DNA of 64,000 bases, from positions 2,465,001-2,529,000 of the forward strand of contig NZ_CP134696.1 of assembly GCF_031851795.1 (NCBI RefSeq). Direction: 5' to 3'. Of this stretch, positions 45,425-54,173 are shown in pieces. The DNA comes from Pontibacter sp. G13 (GTDB lineage Bacteria; Bacteroidota; Bacteroidia; J057). The translations under genes were made by a program, and so were the position numbers. Each line of letters starts with the position of its first letter. Position 1 is the stretch's first letter. The notes below the pieces were generated by a model that saw only the letters and a program-made list of their open reading frames with translations, did not search any database and had not been told where the DNA came from.

Positions 45425-48400
45425 CTAGCTGCGGATCTTTCCGGCCAGTTGGACAGGCGTTCCATCCAAAGTTTCACCCGAGATTCGCCAGACATACAAG
45501 CCAACGGACTGTGCATCCAGCCACGCTTTGAATTGATCTTGATTGGCGCTTTTCAACAGGGTTCTACCTGCCAAATCCAGTAGTTCGATCTCGTATCGGA
45601 TGAATTTTCCTTCCAAATCTGGGTCCAACGGATGCGCGCCAAATCCCTGCTCGGTCAGGTATTCTTCGATGTCCGTGGTGAAGTTCTTGTTCACCATCGC
45701 CGCTTGAGAGAAATAGTAGCTTTCCCCGCTTGCGTTGACGGTCTTCAGCGCAAAATAATGACGCCCTGTCCCCATTTGACCATTGTCTTGATAGCTGGTC
45801 CCCGTGATTCCGGAGGCCACTTCCTCCCAAGGGCCATAGGGCTGGGTAGATCGGTAGAGCGTGTGCGTACCGCCATAAGCGGAGTCAGATTCGGTCCAGT
45901 TCACCACTACGGTACCCGTAACCGCCTGCTCGCTGGCATTCACCAATACAGGGGAGTATGGCAGATCCCGGTGGTAGGTCACGGCCATTTCTTCGGAGGG
46001 CGCACTTTCGCCCAAGCCGTTGGAGGCTGTCACCACGCAGTAGTAGGTTTGGCCGTCAACCAATCCCTTGAATCGAGCGCCCGTGATATTTCCCGCGTCC
46101 AACGAGTTGGGATAGGTTCCGGCAGCCGTCCCCCACTTGAGGGTGTAATTCTGCGCACCGGGAACACTCCACCATTCGGCTGACAACCGATCGTTGCGTG
46201 GATGCAGATGCGCCAAAACAGGAGCGTCCGGAACACTCATGGTTAGGGAAATCGTATTGGAACGAGCGGAAATTCCCTCAGTGTTGAAGGCTTCTACCTC
46301 GATGAAATAGGTCTGACCGGGTACCATACTCGTCAAGAGATGGGTCGTATTGTCTGCGCCCAACACCTCCTCAAAGGAATCCAAAGTGCCGCTGGAGGCT
46401 CCATAGTGAATCCGATAGCCATCTGCATTGGCGCGCTTCCACCAGCTCAACTCCACCCCATTGGCCGCAATTTCGGCTTTGTACACACGAGGGGCCTGTG
46501 GTGCTTGCTGAGGCTTTTTGCGAGATACTTTTAGCACAGCGTAAGGCGGTACGGACAGCGTGCCGGAAGTCTCTACGAAACGGATGACTTGAACCAGAGA
46601 TTCAGACTCGATCCCAGCCTCTGGGACGACCATTTCTACCCACAGCGTATCGAGCAAGGGAACGCCATTCACTTGCAGGGAAATCTCATGGGGTTTGTCG
46701 GAAGCATTGGCCATGAGGGCATAGTCATATCCGTAGTTGCCCTTGAGCGCCTGTGCATAGAAGGCCTCCACTTCAGTTGCGCTGGTATTCTGATTGTTGG
46801 CATCCAGCATCCACTGCGTCCCGGAGATTGTACTTCCATACGTCCAAGTGGATCGATTGATCGCTTGGTAGAACATCTTCATGACGGGCATCTTGGCGGA
46901 CCATTTGATGCCATTTTGGATGGTGTCCACATTCATCGGGGTTCCAGCTAGGTAGGCATTATTCATCCAGCCTGTGCGATTGGTTTGGGGACTGCCCACC
47001 GAGTTGAGGTGGTGGTGTCCGAGGAATTTCACATCGGGATGGTCCATCATGCGCATGAGGTAATTGGCGGCATACACTCCGGAGAAGTAGGTCTTGGAAA
47101 CCGTGGGATTGAACATCCCCCATTCGGTGAGATTCACGGGCATGGGCGAGTTCCAGCCGGCGCTTTGCTGGTCGTTGATGACATTGCTCGACAGATATGC
47201 CATCGCACCATAAGTCCGTGTCATCGCTCTGGGGAAGTCATCATTCTGGCCATACACTGCGTAGGAGTGCTTTCCGAAAATACCCCAATAAGGATTGGCA
47301 AATGCGCTGATGCCACTACTTCCTCCTGCAAAGCTTCCCATAGCGTCCCAGCTGTAGTTCATCGAAATCGGCGCATTGGGGTAATGGGCACGAATGCTAT
47401 CGACCATCACTTCCATGCGGGTCGCATAGTCCAACCCATTTTGGAAGAAATAATGACCACGTCCCGGGTGGAAAAAATAAGGCTCATTGCACATCTGGAA
47501 GTCTTCCACGATGATATGGTTGTCGTAGCAGAATTTCGCCAAGGCCGCCGCGCCTTCTGGCGTATCGTTGAATGCGTTGAAGGTAATGATCAGCTTGGCT
47601 TGATTCTCTCCGAGCAGCTGGTATAGATCTGACAAGCGGTAGGCTCCCTTCACATCTGAATAGCGGTACTGCTTGAAGAATCCTGACTCTGGGTTGTTGG
47701 GCTCTCCCTCCTTCATCATCTGGTCTGCCCACTCGATCTCATTGTATCCAGTCCGCGCATTGTAGATGTCCCCCGTCGTTCCGCTAAAATATCTCAGCCA
47801 GCCAATCTCCAACGAATCTGCGATCGCACGGAAATCTGGGTGGGTGTAGGTGTAGTTGTTGTCGATGATCCGCAGATTGTAGCCTGCTACTCCCTCTACC
47901 AATTCATGGCCTGAGGTGGTGTCGATATTGAAGGTCAAGGACACCTGGATCTGGCTCGCCAAAAAGTCATCTATCGCGCCTTGGAGAAATAGCACTGCCT
48001 GATCGATCGCAGCCTGATCAGATGTGGGATCATTCAAAACTCCTTGTGCGGCAATCACAGAATCTGCCAAATCATCGTACGCCTGCTGAGGTACATTGCC
48101 CGGATCAGTACCGACGCTAGCATCGCCGAGTAGATCTTGGGCCTCCATGATCAGGTCGTTCAAATCGGAACGGTCGATATCACTCAACACAAAATCGTCC
48201 ACATAGAAATTCTGGAGGGTAGTGTCGCCGTTGGCATTGTACATGTATTCCAGATAGAACTGGATTTCAGAAATCTCCGTCGTGGTGTTCAGGAACGGTA
48301 CCTGAGCAGCTGCGGGAAGCTGGTTTCCGTCAATGGCCAAACTCCAAACCTGCTGGGCAACGTCAAGCTCAATATCGAGCAGATAATCTTGGTTTTTGAC

Positions 48401-48799
48401 AAAACCGGTATTGGCAGGGATCAATGTCTGCGTCGCCATATCGTCCACCATGAGGAAGGCATTGCCATTGCCATTGTCGACGATGATCTGGGCGATGGTG
48501 TCTTGCTGGGCATTGCGGAAGGTCACATAGGCCGTGCACCAGTTACGCTCCGCATTGACGGTAAAACTCACAAATGCATGGGAGGAAATGCCGGGGAATG
48601 TCCGCTGGACCGCTGGATCTGAAAGCGGTTCATTGTAGTCCAGGACCAATTTGCCTTGGTCGGTGTAGACTCGGCCGGAGGAGTTGTACTCCACCCAAGC
48701 TGGATCTAATGGGCCGGAGAAATCATCTTGGATCAATCCTACTTGCGCCCATAGTCCCAAGGGAGCAAGCAGTAGCCAAACGAGTATCGAATGTTTCAT
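45425..48799 (-). CDS. Multidomain T9SS protein with putative GH-A-clan glycosidase domain
   Basis: A 1124-residue secreted protein. After a signal peptide (MKHSILVWLLLAPLGLWAQ): a concanavalin-like beta-sandwich (about 22-205); a helical FIVAR-like linker (about 210-283); a TIM-barrel-like domain (about 290-660) with M-C-N438-E439-P440 and L-T558-E559-W560-G, placed 120 residues apart as expected for acid/base and nucleophile of clan GH-A; a beta domain to about 765; three fibronectin-III domains (about 770-1040); and a T9SS tail. The barrel recalls GH39/GH51/GH79 relatives, but I cannot assign a family. It is the only candidate glycosidase of PUL 2, so it may cut the glycan imported by that SusC/SusD. 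Catalysis is inferred, not shown. Confidence 0.75.
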   Translation of the reverse strand: MKHSILVWLLLAPLGLWAQVGLIQDDFSGPLDPAWVEYNSSGRVYTDQGKLVLDYNEPLSDPAVQRTFPGISSHAFVSFTVNAERNWCTAYVTFRNAQQDTIAQIIVDNGNGNAFLMVDDMATQTLIPANTGFVKNQDYLLDIELDVAQQVWSLAIDGNQLPAAAQVPFLNTTTEISEIQFYLEYMYNANGDTTLQNFYVDDFVLSDIDRSDLNDLIMEAQDLLGDASVGTDPGNVPQQAYDDLADSVIAAQGVLNDPTSDQAAIDQAVLFLQGAIDDFLASQIQVSLTFNIDTTSGHELVEGVAGYNLRIIDNNYTYTHPDFRAIADSLEIGWLRYFSGTTGDIYNARTGYNEIEWADQMMKEGEPNNPESGFFKQYRYSDVKGAYRLSDLYQLLGENQAKLIITFNAFNDTPEGAAALAKFCYDNHIIVEDFQMCNEPYFFHPGRGHYFFQNGLDYATRMEVMVDSIRAHYPNAPISMNYSWDAMGSFAGGSSGISAFANPYWGIFGKHSYAVYGQNDDFPRAMTRTYGAMAYLSSNVINDQQSAGWNSPMPVNLTEWGMFNPTVSKTYFSGVYAANYLMRMMDHPDVKFLGHHHLNSVGSPQTNRTGWMNNAYLAGTPMNVDTIQNGIKWSAKMPVMKMFYQAINRSTWTYGSTISGTQWMLDANNQNTSATEVEAFYAQALKGNYGYDYALMANASDKPHEISLQVNGVPLLDTLWVEMVVPEAGIESESLVQVIRFVETSGTLSVPPYAVLKVSRKKPQQAPQAPRVYKAEIAANGVELSWWKRANADGYRIHYGASSGTLDSFEEVLGADNTTHLLTSMVPGQTYFIEVEAFNTEGISARSNTISLTMSVPDAPVLAHLHPRNDRLSAEWWSVPGAQNYTLKWGTAAGTYPNSLDAGNITGARFKGLVDGQTYYCVVTASNGLGESAPSEEMAVTYHRDLPYSPVLVNASEQAVTGTVVVNWTESDSAYGGTHTLYRSTQPYGPWEEVASGITGTSYQDNGQMGTGRHYFALKTVNASGESYYFSQAAMVNKNFTTDIEEYLTEQGFGAHPLDPDLEGKFIRYEIELLDLAGRTLLKSANQDQFKAWLDAQSVGLYVWRISGETLDGTPVQLAGKIRS

Positions 48800-48904
48800 T
48801 TCGTAAGTGATGAGGTAGTCTCAGGATTGAGTAGCATTCAAAAAACTGTCTCTCAGGCGCGTAAACAAGCATTGACACGGAATGAGACATGGAATGAGAC
48901 AGGG

Positions 48905-50480
48905 CGATCCCTCAGAAGAACCTTGGAGAAATGAGCCATACGATTGGGCAAGTCAAGTCAAGGGTTAAAACCCTTGCTTGCGGGGTGTCGCGCCTACAGC
49001 GCTTGGATGGATGTTTGCCTTTCCTGAGCGCGGAGCAAACTGCCATGCGAAAAAACATTGCCTCATCCCGCAAAATTTCGACGCGGCGGCGCATGTGGGT
49101 GGGGAAATTTATGCGGGATCTCCCATGATGGGTCAAGGGTTAAAACCCTTGCCTGCGGGGTGCCGCGCCTACAGCGCTTGAATGGATATTTGCCTCTCCT
49201 GAGCGCGGAGCAAACTGCCACGCGAAAAAAACAATGCCTCATCCCGCAAAATTTCGACGCGGTGGCGCATGTGGGTGGGGAAATTTATGCGGGATCTCCC
49301 ATGATGGGTCAAGGGTTAAAACCCTTGCCTGTGGGGTGTCGCGCCTACAGCGCTTGGATGGATGTTTGCCTTTCCTGAGCGCGGAGCAAACTGCCATGCG
49401 AAAAAACATTGCCTCATCCCGCAAAATTTCGACGCGGTGGCGCATGTGGGTGGGGAAATTTATGCGGGATCTCACGCCTCGTGCATGCCGAGCCTTGTCA
49501 TTTGCCTAGGGAGGAACTGACGGCACACCCATTCCAAATGCATCACGTCATCCCCGACGGCAATGGCGTGGGCATGGATACCGCCCTGCGGGCGCTTTTT
49601 CTTCGGGGCAGGCACAAGACCATGCCCCTACGAAAAAGGTATTTGACTCAGGGGCGCATCCTGCCCTGCGGGCGGCCAACCCGCGACTCCCGGTGCAGGG
49701 ACGCGAGATCCCGGATAAATCCCGCCGCGTGCAATGGCCTTCGCAGGGATTTTCCGGGATGAGGCGTAGGGAAATTTGGTATTTGGGCCGCTTGCCATGC
49801 GAAAAAACATTGCCTCATCCCGCAAAATTTCGACGCGGTGGCGCATGTGGGTGGGGGAAATTTATGCGGGATCTCACGCCTCGTGCATGCCGGGCCTTGT
49901 CATTTGCCTAGGGAGGAATATCCATCCACGCCCCAAACCCGCATGTCATTCCCGACGGCAATGGCGTGGGAATGGATGCTGCCCTGCGGGCGCCCAACCA
50001 GCGACCCCCATTGCAGGGACGTGAGGTCCCGGATAAATCCCGCCACGCGCAATGGCCATCGCGGGGATTTTCCGGGATGAGGCGTAGGGAAATTTGGTAT
50101 TTGGGCCGCTTGTCACGCGAAAAAAACAATGCCTCATCCCGCAAAATTTCGACGCGGTGGCGCATGTGGGTGGAGAAATTTATGCGGGATCTCACGCCTC
50201 GTGCATGCCGGGCCTTGCCATTTGCCTAGGGAGGAATATCCATCCACGCCCCAAACCCGCATGTCATTCCCGACGGCAATGGCGTGGGAATGGATGCTGC
50301 CCTGCGGGCGCCCAACCAGCGACCCCCATTGCAGGGACGTGAGGTCCCGGATAAATCCCGCCACGCGCAATGGCCATCGCGGGGATTTTCCGGGATGAGG
50401 CTTCATGATTGTTGGGATGCAAGCGCTGTAGGCGCGTATTCGCCTAGCAAGGGGTGCCAACCCCTTCACCAGCCAGGATG
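48905..50480. repeat. Gene-free repeat tract after PUL 2, with a 318-bp tandem duplication
   Basis: Uses the same modules as 26.6-29.0 kb. Module A palindromes at 48959, 49134 and 49310; module B hairpins at 49065-49119, 49241-49295, 49416-49470, 49817-49872 and 50136-50190; module D (CCCGGATAAATCCCG with GGGGATTTTCCGGGAT) at about 49661-49764, 49978-50082 and 50296-50400. The block 49765-50082 is repeated almost exactly at 50083-50400. Earlier units recur with a period near 175 bp. Open frames here span repeats and show no protein features. Confidence 0.88.
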
Positions 50481-50485
50481 AAAAG

Positions 50486-50649
50486 TGCGGATGGCCTGCG
50501 GCGGCGATAGGGATAGGAGTGGCGAGCGCCAGCGAGGTCCGGAGCCTTCAGCGGAGGACGGGAGCGATAGCGGACCCACGGATAGCCCGGCCTCGGCGAC
50601 TGACCTTGCCAAGCGGAACATGTATGCCGAGCCGCCGAGGATCGCCCAT
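50486..50649. repeat. Copy 3 of the three-copy structured repeat element
   Basis: Same start and end as the copies at 29 and 29012. Its stem CCTCGGCG (50591-50598) with CGCCGAGG (50633-50640) is perfect but differs in sequence from copy 2 by three compensated pairs. Confidence 0.85.
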
Positions 50650-50660
50650 ATCATCCAAGC

Positions 50661-50695
50661 AAAAGCGCGAATCCCAAAGCCTTGGAATCCGCGCT
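50661..50695 (-). terminator. Rho-independent terminator of nrdA
   Basis: On the minus strand AGCGCGGATTCCAA pairs with TTGGGATTCGCGCT (two G-T wobbles) around a four-base loop, then TTTTG. It is a longer relative of the terminator at 29178. Confidence 0.8.
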
Positions 50696-50719
50696 GAAAA
50701 AAGGTCGGTTCAATATGTC

Positions 50720-52366
50720 TTATGCCTCGCAGCTAGAACAGGTCACGAGATTGGCGACAAATTCCTTGGAGACGCTTTGGCTACGTTGGTAATACAGCGT
50801 TTTGACGCCGAGTTGCCACGCCTCGATCATCAGCCGGTTCACCTCCTTGACGGGAAGATCTGCGGGGATGTTGAGGTTGAGGCTCTGGGCTTGGTCGATG
50901 TATTTCTGACGTATGGCGGCCTGCTGAATGATCTCTAGCTGGCTAATTTCCTTGAAGGTTTTGAAGACGAGTTTTTCCTCTTCAGTCAATTCCGCCAAAT
51001 GCTGAACACTACCGTGGTTGAGCATGATGCTGCGCCAAGTATCCTCATTGTCGATGCCCTTCTCTTCGAGCAACTCCTTCAAGTACTTGTTTTTGCGCAT
51101 GAAATTGCCCTTGGCAAGTCCGGCTTTGTAGTAATTGGAGCTGTATGGCTCGATGCCCGGAGAGGTCTGTCCCAAGATCGAGGATGACGAAGTAGTCGGA
51201 GCAATGGCCATCAAGGTGGTGTTGCGGCGACCATATCCTTTCAAGACTTCCGGCTCACCGAGTTCAGCGGCCAACTCTTGGCTGGCTTTGAGGGCCTTGC
51301 TTTCGATGTCGCGGAAGATCTGGTTGGTCAGATGCTTGGCCTGCATGCCTTCGAATGGGATGCGGTTTTTCTGCAAATATGCATGCCATCCCATCACGCC
51401 CAATCCCAATGCACGGTGTCGTCTGGCGAAATTGTTGGCAGGTTCCAAGAAGTGATCGCCATCCGTTTTGGCGATGAACTCCTCCAATACAGCATCCAAG
51501 AATTGGATTGCCCACTCGACGGCTGGAGTATCTTTCCACTCGTCGTAGAGTTCCAAATTCATGGAAGAGAGGCAGCAGATGAAGGATTCATCATGGGTGG
51601 AAGGCAGCGCAATTTCCGAGCAGAGGTTGCTGGATTTGATATCGAGACCGAGATCCTTGTAGACTTCGGGTTTGTGATTGTTGATGTTGTCGGAGAAGAA
51701 GACGTATGGAAGGCCTTTCTGCTGACGGGATTCGAGGACCTTGGCCCAGACCACGCGCTTGTCGTAGTCGCCATCGATCATCTCCTGCATCCAGTAATCC
51801 GGCACACAGACCCCATAGAACAGGTTCTGGATGGGGTTCCCAATATTTTTGATATCGAGGAATTCGAGAATATCCGGGTGGTCGATATCGAGATAGGCTG
51901 CGAATGCTCCTCGACGAACGCCCCCCTGGGAGATGGTGTCCATCGCCGTATCAAACAACTTCATGAAGCTGACTGCACCAGAGCTTTTGCCATTGTCCTT
52001 GACCTTGGTACCACGGGCGCGGAGATCGCCAAAATAGCCAGAAGTACCGCCACCGAGCTTGGTCTGCATGATGACCTCGCCAAGTTTGTGGGTAATGCCT
52101 TCGATGGCATCCGGGATGCGGACATTGAAGCAAGAGATGGGAAGTCCACGCTCTGTCCCCATATTCGCCCAAATCGGAGAACTCAAGCTCATCCAGCCGT
52201 TGCTGACGAGTTGCTTGAAGGATTCGGCGAGCTCAGGTTTGTTGAGGCGCTTGGCAGCTGCATTGGCTACGCGGTCGATGGCGGTTTCAGGGGTCTCGCC
52301 TTTCAGCAAGTACCCGCTATTCAAGACTTGTCGGCTCTCGTCATTGAGCCACCAAAAAGGATTCAT
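50720..52366 (-). CDS. Class I ribonucleoside-diphosphate reductase, alpha subunit
   Basis: A 548-residue catalytic subunit that reduces ribonucleotides to deoxyribonucleotides. Active-site residues: C79 (GLPISC) and C264/C265 (FICCLSSMN) for the redox pair region, N247-L-C249-S-E251 for the thiyl radical and its helpers, paired tyrosines in KTLYYQRSQS for radical transfer, and the C-terminal redox pair in VTCSSCEA. It is short because the N-terminal ATP-cone is absent: it begins MNPFWWLNDESRQVL. It is the last gene of nrdB-thioesterase-nrdA, 18 bp after the thioesterase, downstream of a cobalamin riboswitch. Confidence 0.95.
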   Translation of the reverse strand: MNPFWWLNDESRQVLNSGYLLKGETPETAIDRVANAAAKRLNKPELAESFKQLVSNGWMSLSSPIWANMGTERGLPISCFNVRIPDAIEGITHKLGEVIMQTKLGGGTSGYFGDLRARGTKVKDNGKSSGAVSFMKLFDTAMDTISQGGVRRGAFAAYLDIDHPDILEFLDIKNIGNPIQNLFYGVCVPDYWMQEMIDGDYDKRVVWAKVLESRQQKGLPYVFFSDNINNHKPEVYKDLGLDIKSSNLCSEIALPSTHDESFICCLSSMNLELYDEWKDTPAVEWAIQFLDAVLEEFIAKTDGDHFLEPANNFARRHRALGLGVMGWHAYLQKNRIPFEGMQAKHLTNQIFRDIESKALKASQELAAELGEPEVLKGYGRRNTTLMAIAPTTSSSSILGQTSPGIEPYSSNYYKAGLAKGNFMRKNKYLKELLEEKGIDNEDTWRSIMLNHGSVQHLAELTEEEKLVFKTFKEISQLEIIQQAAIRQKYIDQAQSLNLNIPADLPVKEVNRLMIEAWQLGVKTLYYQRSQSVSKEFVANLVTCSSCEA

Positions 52367-52384
52367 TCGTGAGGGGATGAGTGG

Positions 52385-52771
52385 TTAAAGAATGGGCGTG
52401 GGGCGTTTGTGGTCGTCCACTGAAACGAAAGTGAAGGTGCCGGTGATGGATTCTTTCCTTCCTGCTCGATACATGTCCTCCTGAAAAACCTCCACCAATA
52501 CTTCGCAACTGGTCGTTCCAACTTCGACGACTCTGGCGACCAATTCCACAATCGTATCTGCGGGAATGGGCACCTTGAAGTCAATCTGGCTACTGGACAC
52601 GGTGACCACCTTCTTGCGACTAAATCGCGTCGCGGCGATGAAGGCCACCTCGTCCATCATCTGCATGGCGGTTCCGCCAAACAGCGTGTCGTAGTGATTG
52701 GTGGTATTGGGAAACACCACTTTGAAGATGCGTGTGACGGAATCATCCATCTTCTGCTGAAGGTCTGACAT
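52385..52771 (-). CDS. Hotdog-fold acyl-CoA thioesterase
   Basis: A 128-residue protein of the YciA/BACH-type thioesterase family, which hydrolyses acyl-CoA to free acid and CoA. Typical features: NHYDTLFGGTAMQMMDEVAFIAATRF, where the Asn and Asp/Glu residues near the central helix form the active site, then SSQIDFKVPIPADTIVELVARV and a closing FTFVSVDD strand. It lies between nrdB (17 bp) and nrdA (18 bp), so it is co-transcribed with the reductase although no functional link is known to me. Cytoplasmic. Confidence 0.88.
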   Translation of the reverse strand: MSDLQQKMDDSVTRIFKVVFPNTTNHYDTLFGGTAMQMMDEVAFIAATRFSRKKVVTVSSSQIDFKVPIPADTIVELVARVVEVGTTSCEVLVEVFQEDMYRAGRKESITGTFTFVSVDDHKRPTPIL

Positions 52772-52788
52772 GTAGGGCAGTTGAGGGG

Positions 52789-53763
52789 TTAGAACAAATC
52801 GTCGGCGGAGATACGCTTGTCGTGCTTGGTATAATCCACGGGGCGCTTGGCAAAGAAATCATCCAAGCTATTGGCAAAGATTTCCTCCTCAAACCAAGCC
52901 ATGGGTTTGTAGGCTTCATCGGAAATCAGGAAGAGCTTTTGCTGACCAATTTTGGTGAGGGAATCATCCGCACGGAATTTCATGAAGTTGAGCAAGTTCT
53001 CTTTGGTGGCGTGCTCAATTTCACCTTCCTCGAAGATCCAGTCCAAGATTTCGCCTTCTACCTCGATGGATTGGGCAACCATCTCCAGAATGTGGGTCAT
53101 CTGGTCTCCTTCGAAAAAGTCGGGGAATTCTTCGCGGATTTTGTTGACGAGGAAGATCCCGGCATTGGCATGAATCTGCTCATCCACGGAAGTCCAGGCA
53201 ATGATATTGCTGATATTCTTCATCACCCCACGGAAGCGTGTGAAGGAGAGAATGATCGCAAATTGGCTGAACAGAGATACGTTTTCGATTAGGATAGAAA
53301 ACAGGATCAAAGAGCTAACATACTCTCTGGGATTGTCGCTTTTGGTGTGTGCCAATGCTTCGGAGAGGTATCCAATCCGTTTTTGGATGACTGGCACCTC
53401 CATCAAATGCTCAAACTCAGAGGTGTAGCCTAGCACGTCCAGCAACCGAGAATAAGCCTCGGAATGGCGGAACTCACACTCTGCAAAGGTGCTTCCCAAT
53501 CCATTGAATTCAGGCTTGGGCATGTGGCGGTACAGATCACCCCAGAAGGATTTGACGGCGACCTCGATCTGGGCAATCGCCAGCAAAGCCTTCTTCACCA
53601 CTTGACGCTCATGGGGGGCCAAGTGAGAATGAAAATCCTGTACATCCGCAGTAAAATCTACCTCGGAATGTACCCAGTAGGATTTGTTGATGGCCTCGGT
53701 GAATTGAAAAATCTCCGGGTACTCGAAAGGTTTGTAGGCAACTCGTTTGTCGAAAATGCTCAT
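52789..53763 (-). CDS. Class I ribonucleoside-diphosphate reductase, beta subunit
   Basis: A 324-residue radical-generating subunit. Metal ligands in order: E67 (AIAQIEVAV, where E. coli has Asp), E97-F-R-H100, a Glu in LIENVSLFSQF, and Glu/His in VDEQIHANAG. Tyr104 stands at the radical-tyrosine position (E..HSEAY). It lacks the N-terminal ATP-cone found on some Bacteroidota beta subunits, and the alpha subunit lacks one too. It heads the operon and has a long leader holding a cobalamin riboswitch. Confidence 0.94.
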   Translation of the reverse strand: MSIFDKRVAYKPFEYPEIFQFTEAINKSYWVHSEVDFTADVQDFHSHLAPHERQVVKKALLAIAQIEVAVKSFWGDLYRHMPKPEFNGLGSTFAECEFRHSEAYSRLLDVLGYTSEFEHLMEVPVIQKRIGYLSEALAHTKSDNPREYVSSLILFSILIENVSLFSQFAIILSFTRFRGVMKNISNIIAWTSVDEQIHANAGIFLVNKIREEFPDFFEGDQMTHILEMVAQSIEVEGEILDWIFEEGEIEHATKENLLNFMKFRADDSLTKIGQQKLFLISDEAYKPMAWFEEEIFANSLDDFFAKRPVDYTKHDKRISADDLF

Positions 53764-53903
53764 CGCGCTTGGAAACTAGTTACAAGGAAGCACCTGTGGA
53801 AATGTACCAAGACGCGTCGGCGTACCGCGTGGGGGACCAAGCAGTGCGAAGGCACGTGTGGGGACATTTACCCTTGGATGCGAAAGTAAAAGTCGGTCGT
53901 CGA

Positions 53904-54018
53904 GGAAGGTGATCTGGCTTGCAGACGGGAGGCCGTTCTGCTTACAGTTGCGCAACAGCTCGCGAATTTCACGCGATTCCCCTCTGTCAACGCGTGATGG
54001 ACTCACGCGAAACCTCAC
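53904..54018 (-). ncRNA. Cobalamin (B12) riboswitch controlling nrdB-nrdA
   Basis: The leader RNA carries all landmarks of the cobalamin aptamer in order: a GAGGT closing strand, the hairpin CGCGTGA/TCACGCG, the junction GACAGAGGGGAAT, the P4 stem CGCGTGAAATTCGCG, the conserved AGCTGTTGCGCAACTGTAAG, the hairpin GCAGAACGG/CCGTCTGC, and the closing AAGCCAGATCACCT. It lies about 140 bases before the nrdB start. Cobalamin riboswitches are known before B12-independent reductases in organisms that also have a B12-dependent one; bound B12 would shut this operon. No U-rich terminator is seen between aptamer and gene, so control may be translational. Confidence 0.92.
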
Positions 54019-54021
54019 GAC

Positions 54022-54050
54022 ATCAGAGCGGGGAGATCCCCAACTCTGAT
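54022..54050 (-). promoter_or_regulatory. Hairpin at the probable 5' end of the nrd leader
   Basis: ATCAGAG and CTCTGAT enclose a GGGG/CCCC stem, forming a long hairpin just downstream of the -7 element and before the riboswitch. It may protect the 5' end or be part of the expression platform. Confidence 0.5.
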
Positions 54051-54051
54051 G

Positions 54052-54059
54052 CAAAAGTA
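54052..54059 (-). promoter_or_regulatory. Probable -7 promoter element of the nrd operon
   Basis: TACTTTTG on the minus strand fits TAnnTTTG and lies just upstream of the leader hairpin and riboswitch. No clear -33 element is seen. Confidence 0.5.
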
Positions 54060-54173
54060 CGATGGAGGATTGGAGTGGGTGTTTTTTGGGAGGAGGTTAT
54101 TTTCCACCGGATGTGGACAACCTTTTTTGACGATCTGGATGAACTGATTGTTAGGGGATTGTTAGGGTCGGGA

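Noticed and set aside
48931-50398. Many 60-110-residue frames in the second repeat tract
   Set aside because: All are translations of the same palindromic modules on both strands; none has features of a protein.
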